In this document: in pieces, positions 34,274 through 43,702 of the stretch
How the letters are laid out: every line of letters starts with the position of its first letter
Position numbering within the stretch: position 1 is the first letter of the stretch
Source: Bog-756 sp963829235
GTDB lineage: Bacteria > Actinomycetota > Acidimicrobiia > Acidimicrobiales > RAAP-2
Direction: 5' to 3'
DNA length: 64,000 nt
NCBI GenBank assembly: GCA_963829235.1
Contig: CAWHIF010000003.1
Coordinates: 682,001 to 746,000, forward strand
Notes under the pieces: generated by a model
The model's input: the letters and a program-made list of their open reading frames with translations, nothing else
Database searches by the model: none
What the model was told of the DNA's origin: nothing
Position numbers and translations under genes: made by a program

Positions 34274-35218
34274 ATGGTAGAACTTTCCGACATGGAGATG
34301 CGACCGATCGGGGCGCTCGAGGTCTCGGTCGTCGGCCTCGGTACCAACAACTTCGGGCGCGGCATGCAGGCCGATGACGTGGCACCGGTTGTACACGCCG
34401 CTCTCGACTGCGGGATCAATTTCTTCGACACGGCGGACTCGTACGGGGACAGCGAGGAGCGGCTGGGCCAGGCGCTGGGCCGGCACCGTGACCAGGTGGT
34501 CATCGCCACCAAATTCGGACATCCCGTCGGCCCGAACGGCTCCGGCGGTGCCTCTCCCGGCTACATACGCGAGGCCGTCGACCGCAGCCTGCGTCAGCTG
34601 GGCACGGATCGGATCGATCTCTACCAGCTGCACGGACCCGATCCGGAGACGCCCATCGCCGACACCCTCGGCGCACTGGACGAACTGGTCCGCCAGGGAA
34701 AGGTGCGAGAGATCGGCTGCTCGAACTTCTCGGCCCCCCAGATCCGTGAGGCCGACGCGGCGGTGGCCCCCGGGGGATCGCGCTTCGTGAGCGTGCAGAA
34801 CCTCTACAACCTGCTCGACCGCAGCGACGAGCACGAGGCGATCCCCGAATGCGAGCGGCTGCGCCTGGCCTATCTGCCCTTCTTCCCGTTGGCCAGCGGC
34901 CTGTTGACCGGCAAGTACACCAGGGGTGAAGCCCCGCCGGAGGGCACCCGGATGCAGCGATGGGGTGATCGGGTCGCCGGTCTGCTCACCGACCGGAACT
35001 TCGATGTGGCCGACGCGGTCACCGCATGGGCCGCCGAGCGGGACCGGAGCCTTCTCGATGTGGCCGTGGCCTGGCTGGTGGCGAACCCGGTGGTGGCATC
35101 GGTCATCGCCGGGGCCACGAAGGTCGAGCAGGTGAGGGCCAACGCCGCCGCCGGTCAATGGCGGCTGTCGCCCGGCGACGTGGCCGAGGTCGAGGCCCTC
35201 GCCCCGGACCCCGAGTGA
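34274..35218 (+). CDS. Aldo/keto reductase
   Basis: It has 314 residues from ATG 34274. The tetrad is visible: Asp and Tyr in FFDTADSYGDSEE, Lys in VIATKFGHP, His in DLYQLHGPDP. The C-terminal GATKVEQVRANAAA is the NADPH-binding loop. It reduces aldehydes or ketones; the substrate is not known. It follows the AT-rich operator region, so may be regulated by the factor that binds there. Confidence 0.9.
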   Translation: MVELSDMEMRPIGALEVSVVGLGTNNFGRGMQADDVAPVVHAALDCGINFFDTADSYGDSEERLGQALGRHRDQVVIATKFGHPVGPNGSGGASPGYIREAVDRSLRQLGTDRIDLYQLHGPDPETPIADTLGALDELVRQGKVREIGCSNFSAPQIREADAAVAPGGSRFVSVQNLYNLLDRSDEHEAIPECERLRLAYLPFFPLASGLLTGKYTRGEAPPEGTRMQRWGDRVAGLLTDRNFDVADAVTAWAAERDRSLLDVAVAWLVANPVVASVIAGATKVEQVRANAAAGQWRLSPGDVAEVEALAPDPE

Positions 35219-35288
35219 GCCGGCGTTCCGACTCAGGGAGGTCCGGCTCAGTGGACAGGCGGGACGGGCCGAGGACGGCCGACCCTCG

Positions 35289-35699
35289 TCAATAGCGCCA
35301 CTCGCGCTCCACGGGGCTCACCAGCGCGGTGCCGGGCCGCTTGCGCATTCTCCGGAGCACCAGGATCGGTCCCACCACGGCCACGAGGAGGGACACCACC
35401 AGGATGACCAGTGACGCCAGCATCCGGTTGTCGGTCGATGCCTGGCACTCGCTGACGAACGCGTTCCACTCGGCGCGATCGGCGGTGGCACTGGCAGCCG
35501 GCATCGGACCTGCGCCGATGGAGGCCGGGTCGAGCAGGGCCACGATCGGTGCCTCGGATGCCTGCCCCGGGCCACAAGTCCCACCGGCTGCAGGCGCCGG
35601 GAGGGCGATGAGGACGCCGGAGATCGCCAGTCCCGCGCCGAAGAGGCCCACGAACAAGAAGGCCAATCTGACCCACACGTGAGACGAGGAGCGTTCCAT
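35289..35699 (-). CDS. Hypothetical membrane protein, 136 residues
   Basis: It has two membrane helices (about 10-35, FLFVGLFGAGLAISGVLIAL, and 93-115, LASLVILVVSLLVAVVGPILVL) with an outside loop of about 55 residues that has two Cys (GTCGPG and SECQAS), perhaps a disulfide. No family is recognised. It is convergent with the aldo/keto reductase gene. Confidence 0.6.
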   Translation of the reverse strand: MERSSSHVWVRLAFLFVGLFGAGLAISGVLIALPAPAAGGTCGPGQASEAPIVALLDPASIGAGPMPAASATADRAEWNAFVSECQASTDNRMLASLVILVVSLLVAVVGPILVLRRMRKRPGTALVSPVEREWRY

Positions 35700-35786
35700 G
35701 CCCGATCCCTTCCAGCGATCCCTTGCGACCAGACCCGATGGTAGACCGACGCGGCCGGACCGACGCCGCGAGCACGAGCCCGCGGG

Positions 35787-36038
35787 TTACTGACCATCCT
35801 CCGGAATAGCCTCCCACCACTGGCACCACCATTCGGATCCGACCAATATCCGCAGCTTCGGGTGCCAGCAATAGGAGATCTCGTTGTACGGCTCGAGGTA
35901 GTACCTGCAGTTCTCGCACTTCTCGCTGCCTGAGGGCTTTCCCTTCAGGACCGCGTTGGCGGCCAGATGTCGCAACTCGATCGACAAGCTCTCGTCGATC
36001 TCCTTGGGTTCGGGTTCGGGGATCACATAGTCGGACAT
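35787..36038 (-). CDS. Small Cys/Trp-rich metal-binding protein
   Basis: It has 83 residues. After an acidic start the second half has KCENCRYYL, SYCWHP and SEWWCQWW: four Cys spaced C-x2-C-x12-C-x14-C. The pattern CxxCRYY...YC.HP...WC..W resembles high-potential iron-sulfur (HiPIP)-like small proteins and the small subunits of some glycyl-radical decarboxylases. It may bind a 4Fe-4S cluster or zinc. It stands alone. Confidence 0.65.
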   Translation of the reverse strand: MSDYVIPEPEPKEIDESLSIELRHLAANAVLKGKPSGSEKCENCRYYLEPYNEISYCWHPKLRILVGSEWWCQWWEAIPEDGQ

Positions 36039-36184
36039 GCCGACAAACTACCGCCGGGCCATCAGGGCCCGACCAACCGGCGGGCACCGGCCGGGCGGTT
36101 CCCGGGCCCGGCCGTCCACCCTGATCCGCCCTTCGACAGGCCCGATTCGTCGGCTATGGCGGCCCGGCTATTTTGAGCATATAC

Positions 36185-36202
36185 TTTGAGCACTTACTCA
36201 AA
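36185..36202. promoter_or_regulatory. Palindromic operator of the TetR gene
   Basis: TTTGAGCACTTACTCAAA is a perfect 6-bp inverted repeat with a 6-bp spacer. A further TTTGAGCAT lies 13 bp upstream (36172). It ends 20 bp before the GTG of the TetR gene, a common place for an autorepressor site. Confidence 0.7.
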
Positions 36203-36221
36203 CACTCGGACGAGGTGGGTC

Positions 36222-36893
36222 GTGGCCAAGGCAGGAGCACCCAGCACCATGGAACGGAGCGGGAGCCGATCCGCCCCCACCCGACGCCGCCTGGTCGAGG
36301 CGGCCGTCGCGACGCTGAAGGAGGACGGCTTCGTCGGGGCCAGTGCCCGGGCCATCGCCGAGCGGGCCGGGTCCAACCAGGGTCTGATCTTCTACCACTT
36401 CGGCTCGGTGACCAATCTCCTTCTGGCCGCCCTCGACGAGGTGAGCGCCGAGCGTCTGCGGGACTACAGCGAGGCGGTCGGTCGGGTCACCTCCCCCGGT
36501 GAGCTCGTCGAGGTCGCCACCGACATCTTCCGGACCGATCTGGACGCCGGCCACATGACGGTCCTGGCCGAGATGATCGCCGGCGCCTCGTCCGTTCCCG
36601 GCCTCGGCGCCGAGGTGGCGGAGCGGATCCACTCGTGGCGCGAGTTCGCACGGTCCGCCATCGAAGACTCGATCGGCGGGACACCTCTCGGCGCCGTCGT
36701 CCCCGCCGGCGACATGGCCCACGCCGTGGTCGCCCTCTACCTCGGCCTCGAGATGCTCAGCCATCTCGACGGGGATCGCCAACCGGCGCTCAGGCTGTTC
36801 GCGCTGGCCGGGCAGCTGGCCGCGCTCTTGGAGATGGCCAGCGCCCCGTCCACGTCAACGACCAACTCGACCACAGCGAAGGAGCGGCGATGA
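36222..36893 (+). CDS. TetR-family transcriptional regulator
   Basis: It has 223 residues from GTG 36222. The HTH is at about 20-65 (RRRLVEAAVATLKEDGFVGA, ARAIAERAGSNQGLIFYHFG). The ligand domain follows. It probably represses its own promoter through the palindrome at 36185 and also the coupled downstream gene. The ligand is unknown. Its stop overlaps the next gene's ATG. Confidence 0.9.
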   Translation: MAKAGAPSTMERSGSRSAPTRRRLVEAAVATLKEDGFVGASARAIAERAGSNQGLIFYHFGSVTNLLLAALDEVSAERLRDYSEAVGRVTSPGELVEVATDIFRTDLDAGHMTVLAEMIAGASSVPGLGAEVAERIHSWREFARSAIEDSIGGTPLGAVVPAGDMAHAVVALYLGLEMLSHLDGDRQPALRLFALAGQLAALLEMASAPSTSTTNSTTAKERR

Positions 36894-37847
36894 CACTGAC
36901 CGGAGCGGACACCAGAAGGGACAGCCTCGGCGCGGACACCGGCCTCGACGTCGTGACCGGTGCCTTCAGCTACTCGGGGAGGTCCATCGCCCGGGCGTCG
37001 ATGGATCGGGGAAGGAGGGTTCGTACGCTCACCGGGCACCCCGACCGTGCCCCCCTCGACTCGGCCATCGAGGCACGGCCCCTCGATTTCGATGACCAGC
37101 TCGGCCTGGTCGAGTCGCTCCGGGGAGCCACCACCCTGTACAACACCTACTGGGTGCGCTTCGCCCGGAGCCGGATCGACCACGACCTGGCCGTGGCCAA
37201 CTCGCGGACCCTCTTCGAGGCGGCGAGGCGGGCCGGCATCAGACGCATCGTCCACGTCAGCATCACCAATCCGAGCATCGCCTCACCGCTGCCGTACTTC
37301 AGAGGGAAGGCACTGGTGGAGCGCGCCCTGGTCGAGGCCGAGGTGCCGTTCACGATCCTGCGCCCGGCCATCCTGTTCGGAGGCGACGGGGTGCTGCTCA
37401 ACAACATCGCCTGGTTGCTGCGGCACCTGCCCGTGTTCGCCGTCGGCGGGCGCGGGGACTACCGGATCCGGGGCATCCATGTGGATGATCTGGCCCGGCT
37501 CTGCGTGGCCGAGGGGGCGGAACGCCAGGACCGGGTGATCGATGCCGTCGGCCCCGAACGCCCGACATTCCTCGAGCTGGTGACGGCCATCCGCACGGCG
37601 GTCGGAAGTCGGGCCATGATCGTCCGGGTCCCAGGGGCGACGGTCCCGGTGATGTCCCGGGCGGTCGGATGGGCCGCTGCACGACGTCCTCCTCACCCGC
37701 GACGAGTACCGGGCGATGTCGGATGGTCTGGCCGACACCGACGGTCCGGCGACGGGAACGACCCTTCTGTCTGAGTGGCTGGACGGCCACGGCCGTGACC
37801 TCGGGCTCTCCTACGCCAACGAACTGGAGCGACACTTCGCACGGTGA
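36890..37847 (+). pseudogene. NAD(P)-binding NmrA/epimerase-like protein, frameshifted near its end
   Basis: Residues 1-260 are a Rossmann protein (VVTGAFSYSGRSIARASMDRG, IVHVSITNPS, LRPAILFGGDG, GIHVDDLARLCV) of the NmrA/NDUFA9-like atypical short-chain family. After SRAVGW at about 37676 the frame changes by one base. The native end LHDVLLTRDEYRAMSDGLAD ... ANELERHFAR is read in another frame to a stop at 37845-37847. As written, the protein has an abnormal tail of about 30 residues; it could still fold. Coupling to the TetR gene suggests it is that regulator's target. Confidence 0.75.
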
Positions 37848-37929
37848 TCCCGGCCGGTGATCCCGGTCGGTGATCCCGGTCGGTAAGCCCAAACGTCGAG
37901 CCCACGACGGACACCGGCCGATCGGTGCG

Positions 37930-38898
37930 TCAGACGAGCGGGGTGGCCGCGACGAGGTCGGCGATGACCCGGCCCAGCTCGTCGCCCTTCTGCTCCTGGA
38001 GGAAGTGCCCGGCCCCGTTGATCACGGTGTGGGGCCGGCCTCTGGCTCCGGGTACGCGCTCCTGAAAGACCTCGGCCCAACCTGCGGTGGCCGGGTCTCC
38101 GTCCGAGTAGGCGGTGAGGAACGGCCGGTCGAAGTCGGCCAGTGCCGCCCAGGTGGCCCGGCCGATGACCGCACCGGGGTCGTTGCGGGTGAGCGGCATC
38201 AGCCCGGTCAGCTGCCGGACCCCCGCCTTGTAGCTGGCATCGGGGAACGGGGCGTCGTAGGCGGCGAGCACGCCGGCCGAAAGCGGGCCGGCCACCGCGT
38301 TGAGGAAGAGGCTGGCCACGATGTCGGGCGCACGGTAATAGAAGAGGAGATAGTCCACGAGCGCCTCCTCCAGCACCACCCGACCGTCCCCGAGCCCGTA
38401 GTTGGCCCACACCAGCCGTTCGGCCAGCGACGGATCGGCAGTGTGGAGGACGGTGTTGGCCGCCACGACCCGGGCGAAGCGGTCGGGATCGGCGGCCAGG
38501 GCACTGAGCCCGATGGGCCCGCCCCAGTCCTGGACCACCAGGGTGACGCCGCGCAGGTCGAGATTCGAGATGAAGCTCTGCAACCACTCGATATGGCGGG
38601 CCAGCGTGTAGTCGGTGCGCTCGACGAGCTTGTCGGATCGCCCGAACCCGATGTGGTCGGGAGCGATCACCCGCAGCCCGGCTGCGGTGAGCACCGGGAT
38701 GACGGTCCGGTACAGGTAGGACCAGGTGGGCTGGCCGTGCAGCAAGAGGACGATCTCCCCGTCGTCGGGGCCCGTGTCGACGTAGTGCATCCGCACGGGA
38801 GGAAGACCGCCGGCGCTCACCATCGAGTAGTGCGGTCCGAACGGGTAGCCGGGCAGGTCCACGAAGCGCTCGTCGGGAGTTCGCAGCACGCCGTCCAT
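37930..38898 (-). CDS. Haloalkane dehalogenase-like alpha/beta hydrolase
   Basis: It has 322 residues. LLLHGQPTWSYLYR is the oxyanion loop of the dehalogenase family. Asp124-Trp125 (VVQDWGG) are the nucleophile and a halide-binding Trp; GAGHFLQEQKGDEL holds the catalytic His. PDHIGFGRSDK is conserved. It would hydrolyse a C-X bond, but some members act on epoxides or have no known substrate. It is a single gene. Confidence 0.85.
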   Translation of the reverse strand: MDGVLRTPDERFVDLPGYPFGPHYSMVSAGGLPPVRMHYVDTGPDDGEIVLLLHGQPTWSYLYRTVIPVLTAAGLRVIAPDHIGFGRSDKLVERTDYTLARHIEWLQSFISNLDLRGVTLVVQDWGGPIGLSALAADPDRFARVVAANTVLHTADPSLAERLVWANYGLGDGRVVLEEALVDYLLFYYRAPDIVASLFLNAVAGPLSAGVLAAYDAPFPDASYKAGVRQLTGLMPLTRNDPGAVIGRATWAALADFDRPFLTAYSDGDPATAGWAEVFQERVPGARGRPHTVINGAGHFLQEQKGDELGRVIADLVAATPLV

Positions 38899-39093
38899 GG
38901 CCCTCCTCGGCTGACATCCGACGGGGCGACGTTAGTGCACATCCGCCCGGCCATCTCCGAGCTCGGGGTCGACCGCACACGTCGTCCCTGCTCGCAAGAG
39001 GCTGGCCCGGGCCACCGGCACGCACCGCTCAGGTCCCCGCCGCCGACGCCGGGAGATCCCACAACGGACGCGTGGGTGTGCCATAGTCCTCGC

Positions 39094-39483
39094 GTGCCGT
39101 TGCCGCCGATCGATCCCCTCGTCATGCGGGTCGACGCCGACGGGCCCACCCTGCTCGGCGGCTGGTCACCGAGCAGCGGGCTCAGGCATTTTCCCCTCGC
39201 CCCGGTCTGTCCTTTCACCGGCGCCGATGACGTGGAGCCGATCGACCTCCCCCGAACCGGGACCGTCTGGCTGCGCACGACGGTCAACGTGGCGCCACCG
39301 GGCTATACGGGACCGGTTCCCTACGGGCTCGGGATCGTGGAACTCGACGGACTGCCGATGCTCCGTGTCGTCTCCCGTCTCGCCGGAGCCGACCTCACCC
39401 GAGGGGCCGAGGTTCGACTGGACGGCGAGGAGCTTCCCGGCCCGGACGGAGAGCCGGTGCTGACCTGGGTGTTCCGCTCGTGA
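39094..39483 (+). CDS. DUF35 OB-fold acyl-CoA-associated protein
   Basis: It has 129 residues and starts at GTG 39094. The segment TGTVWLRTTVNVAPPGYTGPVPYGLGIVELDG is the OB fold of DUF35 proteins. Its zinc ribbon has only one Cys left (VCPFTG), so it may not bind zinc. DUF35 partners stabilise thiolase-like enzymes; the stop overlaps the thiolase start (GTGA). Confidence 0.82.
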   Translation: MPLPPIDPLVMRVDADGPTLLGGWSPSSGLRHFPLAPVCPFTGADDVEPIDLPRTGTVWLRTTVNVAPPGYTGPVPYGLGIVELDGLPMLRVVSRLAGADLTRGAEVRLDGEELPGPDGEPVLTWVFRS

Positions 39484-40604
39484 ACGAGGTGCGGATCACC
39501 GGGGTGGGCCTCCATCCGTTCGGCCGTTTCGACGCGATGACCGGTCCGGGGATGGGCGTCGTGGCCGTACGGGCGGCCCTCGGCGAGGCGGGCATCGGCG
39601 CCCGCGACTTGCAGGCGGCCTTCTGCGGGACGGCCTATGGCGGGGTGGCCGCCGGGCATCGGGTCCTCGGCCCGTTGGCCGGCACGGGTATCCCCATCTA
39701 CGACGTCGAGGCGGGCTGCGCATCGGGCGGCGCGGCACTGCAACTGGCGGCCGCATCGATCGCCTCGGGTCGACACGACCGGGTGCTCGCCTTCGGTATC
39801 GAGAAGATGCCGAAGGGCATCATCCGCTCGTCGTTCTTCGCCCCGTGGCAGGAGGCCGCGGGACTCACCCCGGCGCCGGCGTACTTCGCGCTGCGGGCGC
39901 AGCGGTTGCTCGCAGACACCGGTCTCACGGTCGAGCACCTGGCCCAGGTCGTCGTGAAGAACCGCCGCCACGGGGTCGACAACCCGGACGCCATGTTCCG
40001 CAAGCCGGTGACGGTGGACGAGGTGCTGGCCGCGAGGATGATCTGTGATCCGCTGACCTTGTTCATGCTGTGCTCGCCCAACGAAGGGGCCGCCGCGGTC
40101 GTCCTCGAGCGCGACGCGGACGGCCCGCGACTGGCCGGCATCTCGCTCCGCTCGCACCTGCCCGGCAACGTCCTGGGCGAGGACTCGCCGCTCTGTGGGA
40201 TCGACGACACCTCGGTCACACCACCGACGACACTCGCCGCCGACGACGCCTACGCCCAGGCCGGCCTGGGCCCGGACGATGTCGACGTGGTCGAGTGCCA
40301 GGATACGGATGCGGCGCGCGAGCTGCTGGCCTGGGCAGAGCTCGGACTGTGCGCGCCGGGCGACCAGGCCGACGTCCTGGCCCGGGGCGATGCCATGATC
40401 GGCGGGCACCTGCCCATCAACCCCTCGGGCGGGCTGCTGTCGAAGGGCGAACCGCTGGGTGCCTCCGCGTTGGGCCAAGTCGTCGAACTGGTCCGGCAGC
40501 TGCGGGGCACAGCCGGTGCGCGCCAGGTGGAGGGTGCCCGGGTCGGGTTGGCCCATGTCATCGGACGCGGCGCCAATGCCTGCGTGACCCTGCTTGTGCA
40601 GTAA
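39480..40604 (+). CDS. Thiolase-like enzyme (SCP-x/lipid-transfer type)
   Basis: It has 374 residues. The active Cys is in DVEAGCASGGAAL, the His in GGHLPINPSGGLLSKGEPLG, and a second Cys in RGANAC. Such proteins with a DUF35 partner take part in breakdown of sterol side chains or other branched acyl chains as thiolases or retro-aldol lyases. The substrate is not known. Confidence 0.85.
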   Translation: MNEVRITGVGLHPFGRFDAMTGPGMGVVAVRAALGEAGIGARDLQAAFCGTAYGGVAAGHRVLGPLAGTGIPIYDVEAGCASGGAALQLAAASIASGRHDRVLAFGIEKMPKGIIRSSFFAPWQEAAGLTPAPAYFALRAQRLLADTGLTVEHLAQVVVKNRRHGVDNPDAMFRKPVTVDEVLAARMICDPLTLFMLCSPNEGAAAVVLERDADGPRLAGISLRSHLPGNVLGEDSPLCGIDDTSVTPPTTLAADDAYAQAGLGPDDVDVVECQDTDAARELLAWAELGLCAPGDQADVLARGDAMIGGHLPINPSGGLLSKGEPLGASALGQVVELVRQLRGTAGARQVEGARVGLAHVIGRGANACVTLLVQ

Positions 40605-40663
40605 CGGCGCTCGGGCAGGAACGCGGCTCGGGCAGGAACGCGGCTCGTGCCGTCGCCGCGGTG

Positions 40664-41428
40664 TCAGCGCGGCGAGGGCAACCGGCGGAGGGCGAAATGG
40701 GCTTTGACCGAATCGTCGGTCGCTCGGCCACCGACGTCGCTCACCTCCTCCAGGGGCGCGAACCACCTCGCCAACGAGGCTCGGAGGCGGGAGAGACCGA
40801 CCCCGAGCTCACCGATCTCTTCATGGTGGAGGAGGTACTGGGACTCACCCACATGTTCGAAGATCCGGATATCCCAGAGCGACAAGCCGTCTTCGGCCAG
40901 CGAAACATCCATGATGAGCACGTTGTCGTCGAACTCGTACACCCACGGGGGCTCTTCACCCAGGCGGCGGAGCTCGCCCACCGTGTTGACGTCGAGGATG
41001 AACAGCCCCCCTTCGTTGAGATGGTCGTACACCGCCGCGAACGTCGACTCCCAGGCATCGAAGGTGATGAGGTGATTGAGGCTGTCGAACACGCAGATGA
41101 CCACGTCGAACCGTTCGCCGAGCGAGAACGAGCTCATGTCCCCCAGGATCAAGTGGGCCCTCGGGACCTTGCGCCGGGCCAGAGCCAACATCTCCGGCGA
41201 CTGGTCCAGGCCGGTCAGAGACCGAACGCTCGTGAGATGGGCGAGGATGGACCCGGTGCCACAACCGAGCTCGAGAAGCGTCGACGCGTGAGGCAGATAG
41301 CGGTCGATGAAAGCGAGCACGCGCGCCGCCCGCGGCGCCGGATCATCCATCGCCGCGTCGTAGAAGCGGGCGAACCGTTCATACCCTCGCACCGGGCCAC
41401 CGTGCCACAGTGTGGCCGCAGTTTGCAT
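40664..41428 (-). CDS. Class I SAM-dependent methyltransferase
   Basis: It has 254 residues. Motif I is LLELGCGTGSILAHL, followed by LTGLDQSPEMLALARRK, LGDMSSFSL and FDVVICVFDSLNHL. The substrate is not known; the C-terminal beta-rich part (YEFDDNVLIMDVSL, LWDIRIFEHV) is common in small-molecule methyltransferases. Confidence 0.88.
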   Translation of the reverse strand: MQTAATLWHGGPVRGYERFARFYDAAMDDPAPRAARVLAFIDRYLPHASTLLELGCGTGSILAHLTSVRSLTGLDQSPEMLALARRKVPRAHLILGDMSSFSLGERFDVVICVFDSLNHLITFDAWESTFAAVYDHLNEGGLFILDVNTVGELRRLGEEPPWVYEFDDNVLIMDVSLAEDGLSLWDIRIFEHVGESQYLLHHEEIGELGVGLSRLRASLARWFAPLEEVSDVGGRATDDSVKAHFALRRLPSPR

Positions 41429-41669
41429 CCGAAGTTCTCACCTCCGGCCGCAACAGCCTCGAACGGCCGCTCGGTGGCGTACCCCGGGGCGGCCCCTGCG
41501 GGCACCGGGTCCGCTGAGTTCTGCCGCTCGAAGCTCTCAGCGGACCCGGCATCCATGGCATCGGCCGATTCGGAAGCGGGCTTGAGCGGTCCGGCCCACG
41601 AGTGCCCGTGGCCCTGGTGGGCACCCGTCTGCGTGGCGTGCGATGCGGCCACTACCCCGCTCGCCGGCC

Positions 41670-42743
41670 TCACGATACGTCGACGAGCAAGGCGGTGACG
41701 TTGTCCTCCGCTTCGCGCTCCACTGCCGCGGCGACCAATTCGTCGGCGGAGTCCTGGGGTTCGAGTTCCGATGCCAGCAAGGCGTTGAGGTCTGCAGTGG
41801 ACAGGACCTTGAAGAGACCGTCGGAGCAGAGCACCAGCCGGTCGCCGGACTGGCAGGAAACTCCGGCGTGGTCGATGTCCACGTCCGGGAGAACGCCGAT
41901 CGCCCGGGTGAGGACGTACCGGTAGGGGTGGGTCTCGGCGTCCGCTTCACTGAGTTCGCCGGCCCGGATCAGATCGGCGATGACCGTGTGGTCGTGGGTC
42001 AGCTGTTCCACGCGCCCATTCCGAAAGCGGTACAGGCGCGAGTCACCGACATGGAGGACGATCGCTGCCGCGTCGGAGGTCACCGCCAGGGCCACCAGTG
42101 TGGTCCCCATGGTCGCATCCTGGCCATTTGCCTGCCGCCAGACGGCACGATTGGCGTCCCGGAATCCATCGAGCAGCCCCGAGACGGTGCGGTCGGCAGA
42201 GAATGCGGCGTCGAGCGTGTCCAGGGCGAGTCGGCTGGCGATATCACCGTCCTGGAGGCCACCCAGGCCGTCTGCCACCGCGAACAATCCGTCACCGACC
42301 AGCACGGCGTCTTGGTTGGCGTCGCGCCCGCCCCGATGGGTGGCTGCGCCGCTCACAAATGTATGTGTCAAGGCAGTTCCTTTCCTCGAGATCTCCCGTT
42401 GAGCCGGAGGGGGTGCCTGGCCCAACGCCAAGGCCGCTCGAGCCTGGACCAGGGCCTGGCGACGGGCCCTCGACTCGCTCACGATCTGCCGGTCCCAGCG
42501 ATCGAGGGTGTCCGGGTCGTGAGTGTCGAAGAACTCGGCGATTTCATCGACGGCTATCCCGGCCCGCCGCAGCAGGGCGATGACCCGGGCCTGGTGCAGC
42601 TGGCCGGTGGAGTAATAGCGGTAGCCCGACGAGCCGTCGACGGCGGCCGGGACCAGGAGGCCGGCAGCGGCGTACGAGCGCAGCATCTTGGCCGACAGGC
42701 CGCACCGGGCCGAGAAGTCGCCGATGCTCAACAGTTCATCCAC
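41670..42743 (-). CDS. MerR-type HTH fused to PP2C-family Ser/Thr phosphatase
   Basis: It has about 357 residues. The first 75 form a MerR HTH (LSIGDFSARCGLSAKMLRSYAAAGLL, then YRYYSTGQLHQARVIALLRRAG). A linker of about 50 residues leads to a PP2C phosphatase with all metal-binding motifs: RDANQDAVLV, VADGLGGLQDGD, LHVGDSRLYRF, LVLCSDGLF and EDNVTALLVD. A DNA-binding start with a soluble phosphatase is unusual; the phosphatase might sense a phosphorylated partner or reverse a kinase signal at a promoter. The start is GTG 42743 or 42767. No kinase lies nearby. Confidence 0.88.
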   Translation of the reverse strand: MDELLSIGDFSARCGLSAKMLRSYAAAGLLVPAAVDGSSGYRYYSTGQLHQARVIALLRRAGIAVDEIAEFFDTHDPDTLDRWDRQIVSESRARRQALVQARAALALGQAPPPAQREISRKGTALTHTFVSGAATHRGGRDANQDAVLVGDGLFAVADGLGGLQDGDIASRLALDTLDAAFSADRTVSGLLDGFRDANRAVWRQANGQDATMGTTLVALAVTSDAAAIVLHVGDSRLYRFRNGRVEQLTHDHTVIADLIRAGELSEADAETHPYRYVLTRAIGVLPDVDIDHAGVSCQSGDRLVLCSDGLFKVLSTADLNALLASELEPQDSADELVAAAVEREAEDNVTALLVDVS

Positions 42744-42874
42744 GCCTAGAGCATGGACCCTTCCCACAGGGCAGAGTCAACAGCCACGGACGACCCGAGC
42801 CCCGTGATCCCACGTGGTGTCCGACAGAGTGCCCCTCGGGTGTCGCCGGCGGCGCACTGACTAGAGTCCATCCG

Positions 42875-43681
42875 ATGACCTTGACCCCCGACGCAGTGCT
42901 TCTCACCGGAAAGGTCGCGGTGGTCACCGGCGGCGGATCGGGCATCGGGCGCGGCGTGGCCGGCACCCTGGCCGCCTTCGGGGCAACGGTGGCGATCTGG
43001 GAGCGCGATCCGGAGACCTGCCAGATCGCCGCGGCTGAGTTCGACGGACTCGGGATCACCGTGGACGTCCGCGAGAGTGCCGAGGTCGATGCGGCGCTGG
43101 CCCGCACCCGCGACGAGCTCGGTGAGGTCCAGATTCTGGTGAACAATGCGGGCGGAGTGTTCTCGGTCCCGTTTCTGGAAAGCAGGGAGAAGGGATGGGA
43201 CGCCCTGTACCGGGCCAATCTCAAACACGTCATGTTGTGTACCCACCGGGTGGCCCGGGCCATGGTGGCGGCCGAACTGCCGGGCAGCATCATCAACGTG
43301 ACCTCCATCGAAGGGGTACGGGCGGCTCCCGGCTACGCCGCCTACGCGGCGGCCAAGGCCGGGGTCATCAACTTCACGAAGACGATCGCCCTCGAGCTGG
43401 CACCGAGCGGGATCAGGGTCAATGCCCTGGCCCCGGACATCACCTTCACCGAAGGGCTGGCCGCAGTCGCACCGCCCGGCAGCCACGAGCACTTCGGGCA
43501 CGTCGTCCCCATGGGCAGGGTCGGCCACGTCGACGAGATGGGTGGTGCTGCCGTGTTCCTGGCCTCCGACCTCTCCAGCTACGTGACCGGACAGACGCTG
43601 CACGTCGACGGTGGCACCCATGCCGCCGGAGGCTGGTACCACCATCCGACTTCGGGCCAGTACATCCTCGGGCCGCCCTGA
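42875..43681 (+). CDS. Short-chain dehydrogenase/reductase
   Basis: It has 268 residues: TGGGSGIGRGVAG (cofactor loop), NNAGG, the Ser of NVTSIEG, catalytic YAAYAAAKA (Tyr-x3-Lys) and ALAPDITFT. It is a classical SDR with NAD(P). The C-terminal HVDGGTHAAGGWY is typical. The substrate is unknown. Confidence 0.9.
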   Translation: MTLTPDAVLLTGKVAVVTGGGSGIGRGVAGTLAAFGATVAIWERDPETCQIAAAEFDGLGITVDVRESAEVDAALARTRDELGEVQILVNNAGGVFSVPFLESREKGWDALYRANLKHVMLCTHRVARAMVAAELPGSIINVTSIEGVRAAPGYAAYAAAKAGVINFTKTIALELAPSGIRVNALAPDITFTEGLAAVAPPGSHEHFGHVVPMGRVGHVDEMGGAAVFLASDLSSYVTGQTLHVDGGTHAAGGWYHHPTSGQYILGPP

Positions 43682-43702
43682 CGTCGGCGGGTGGTGGACG
43701 GC

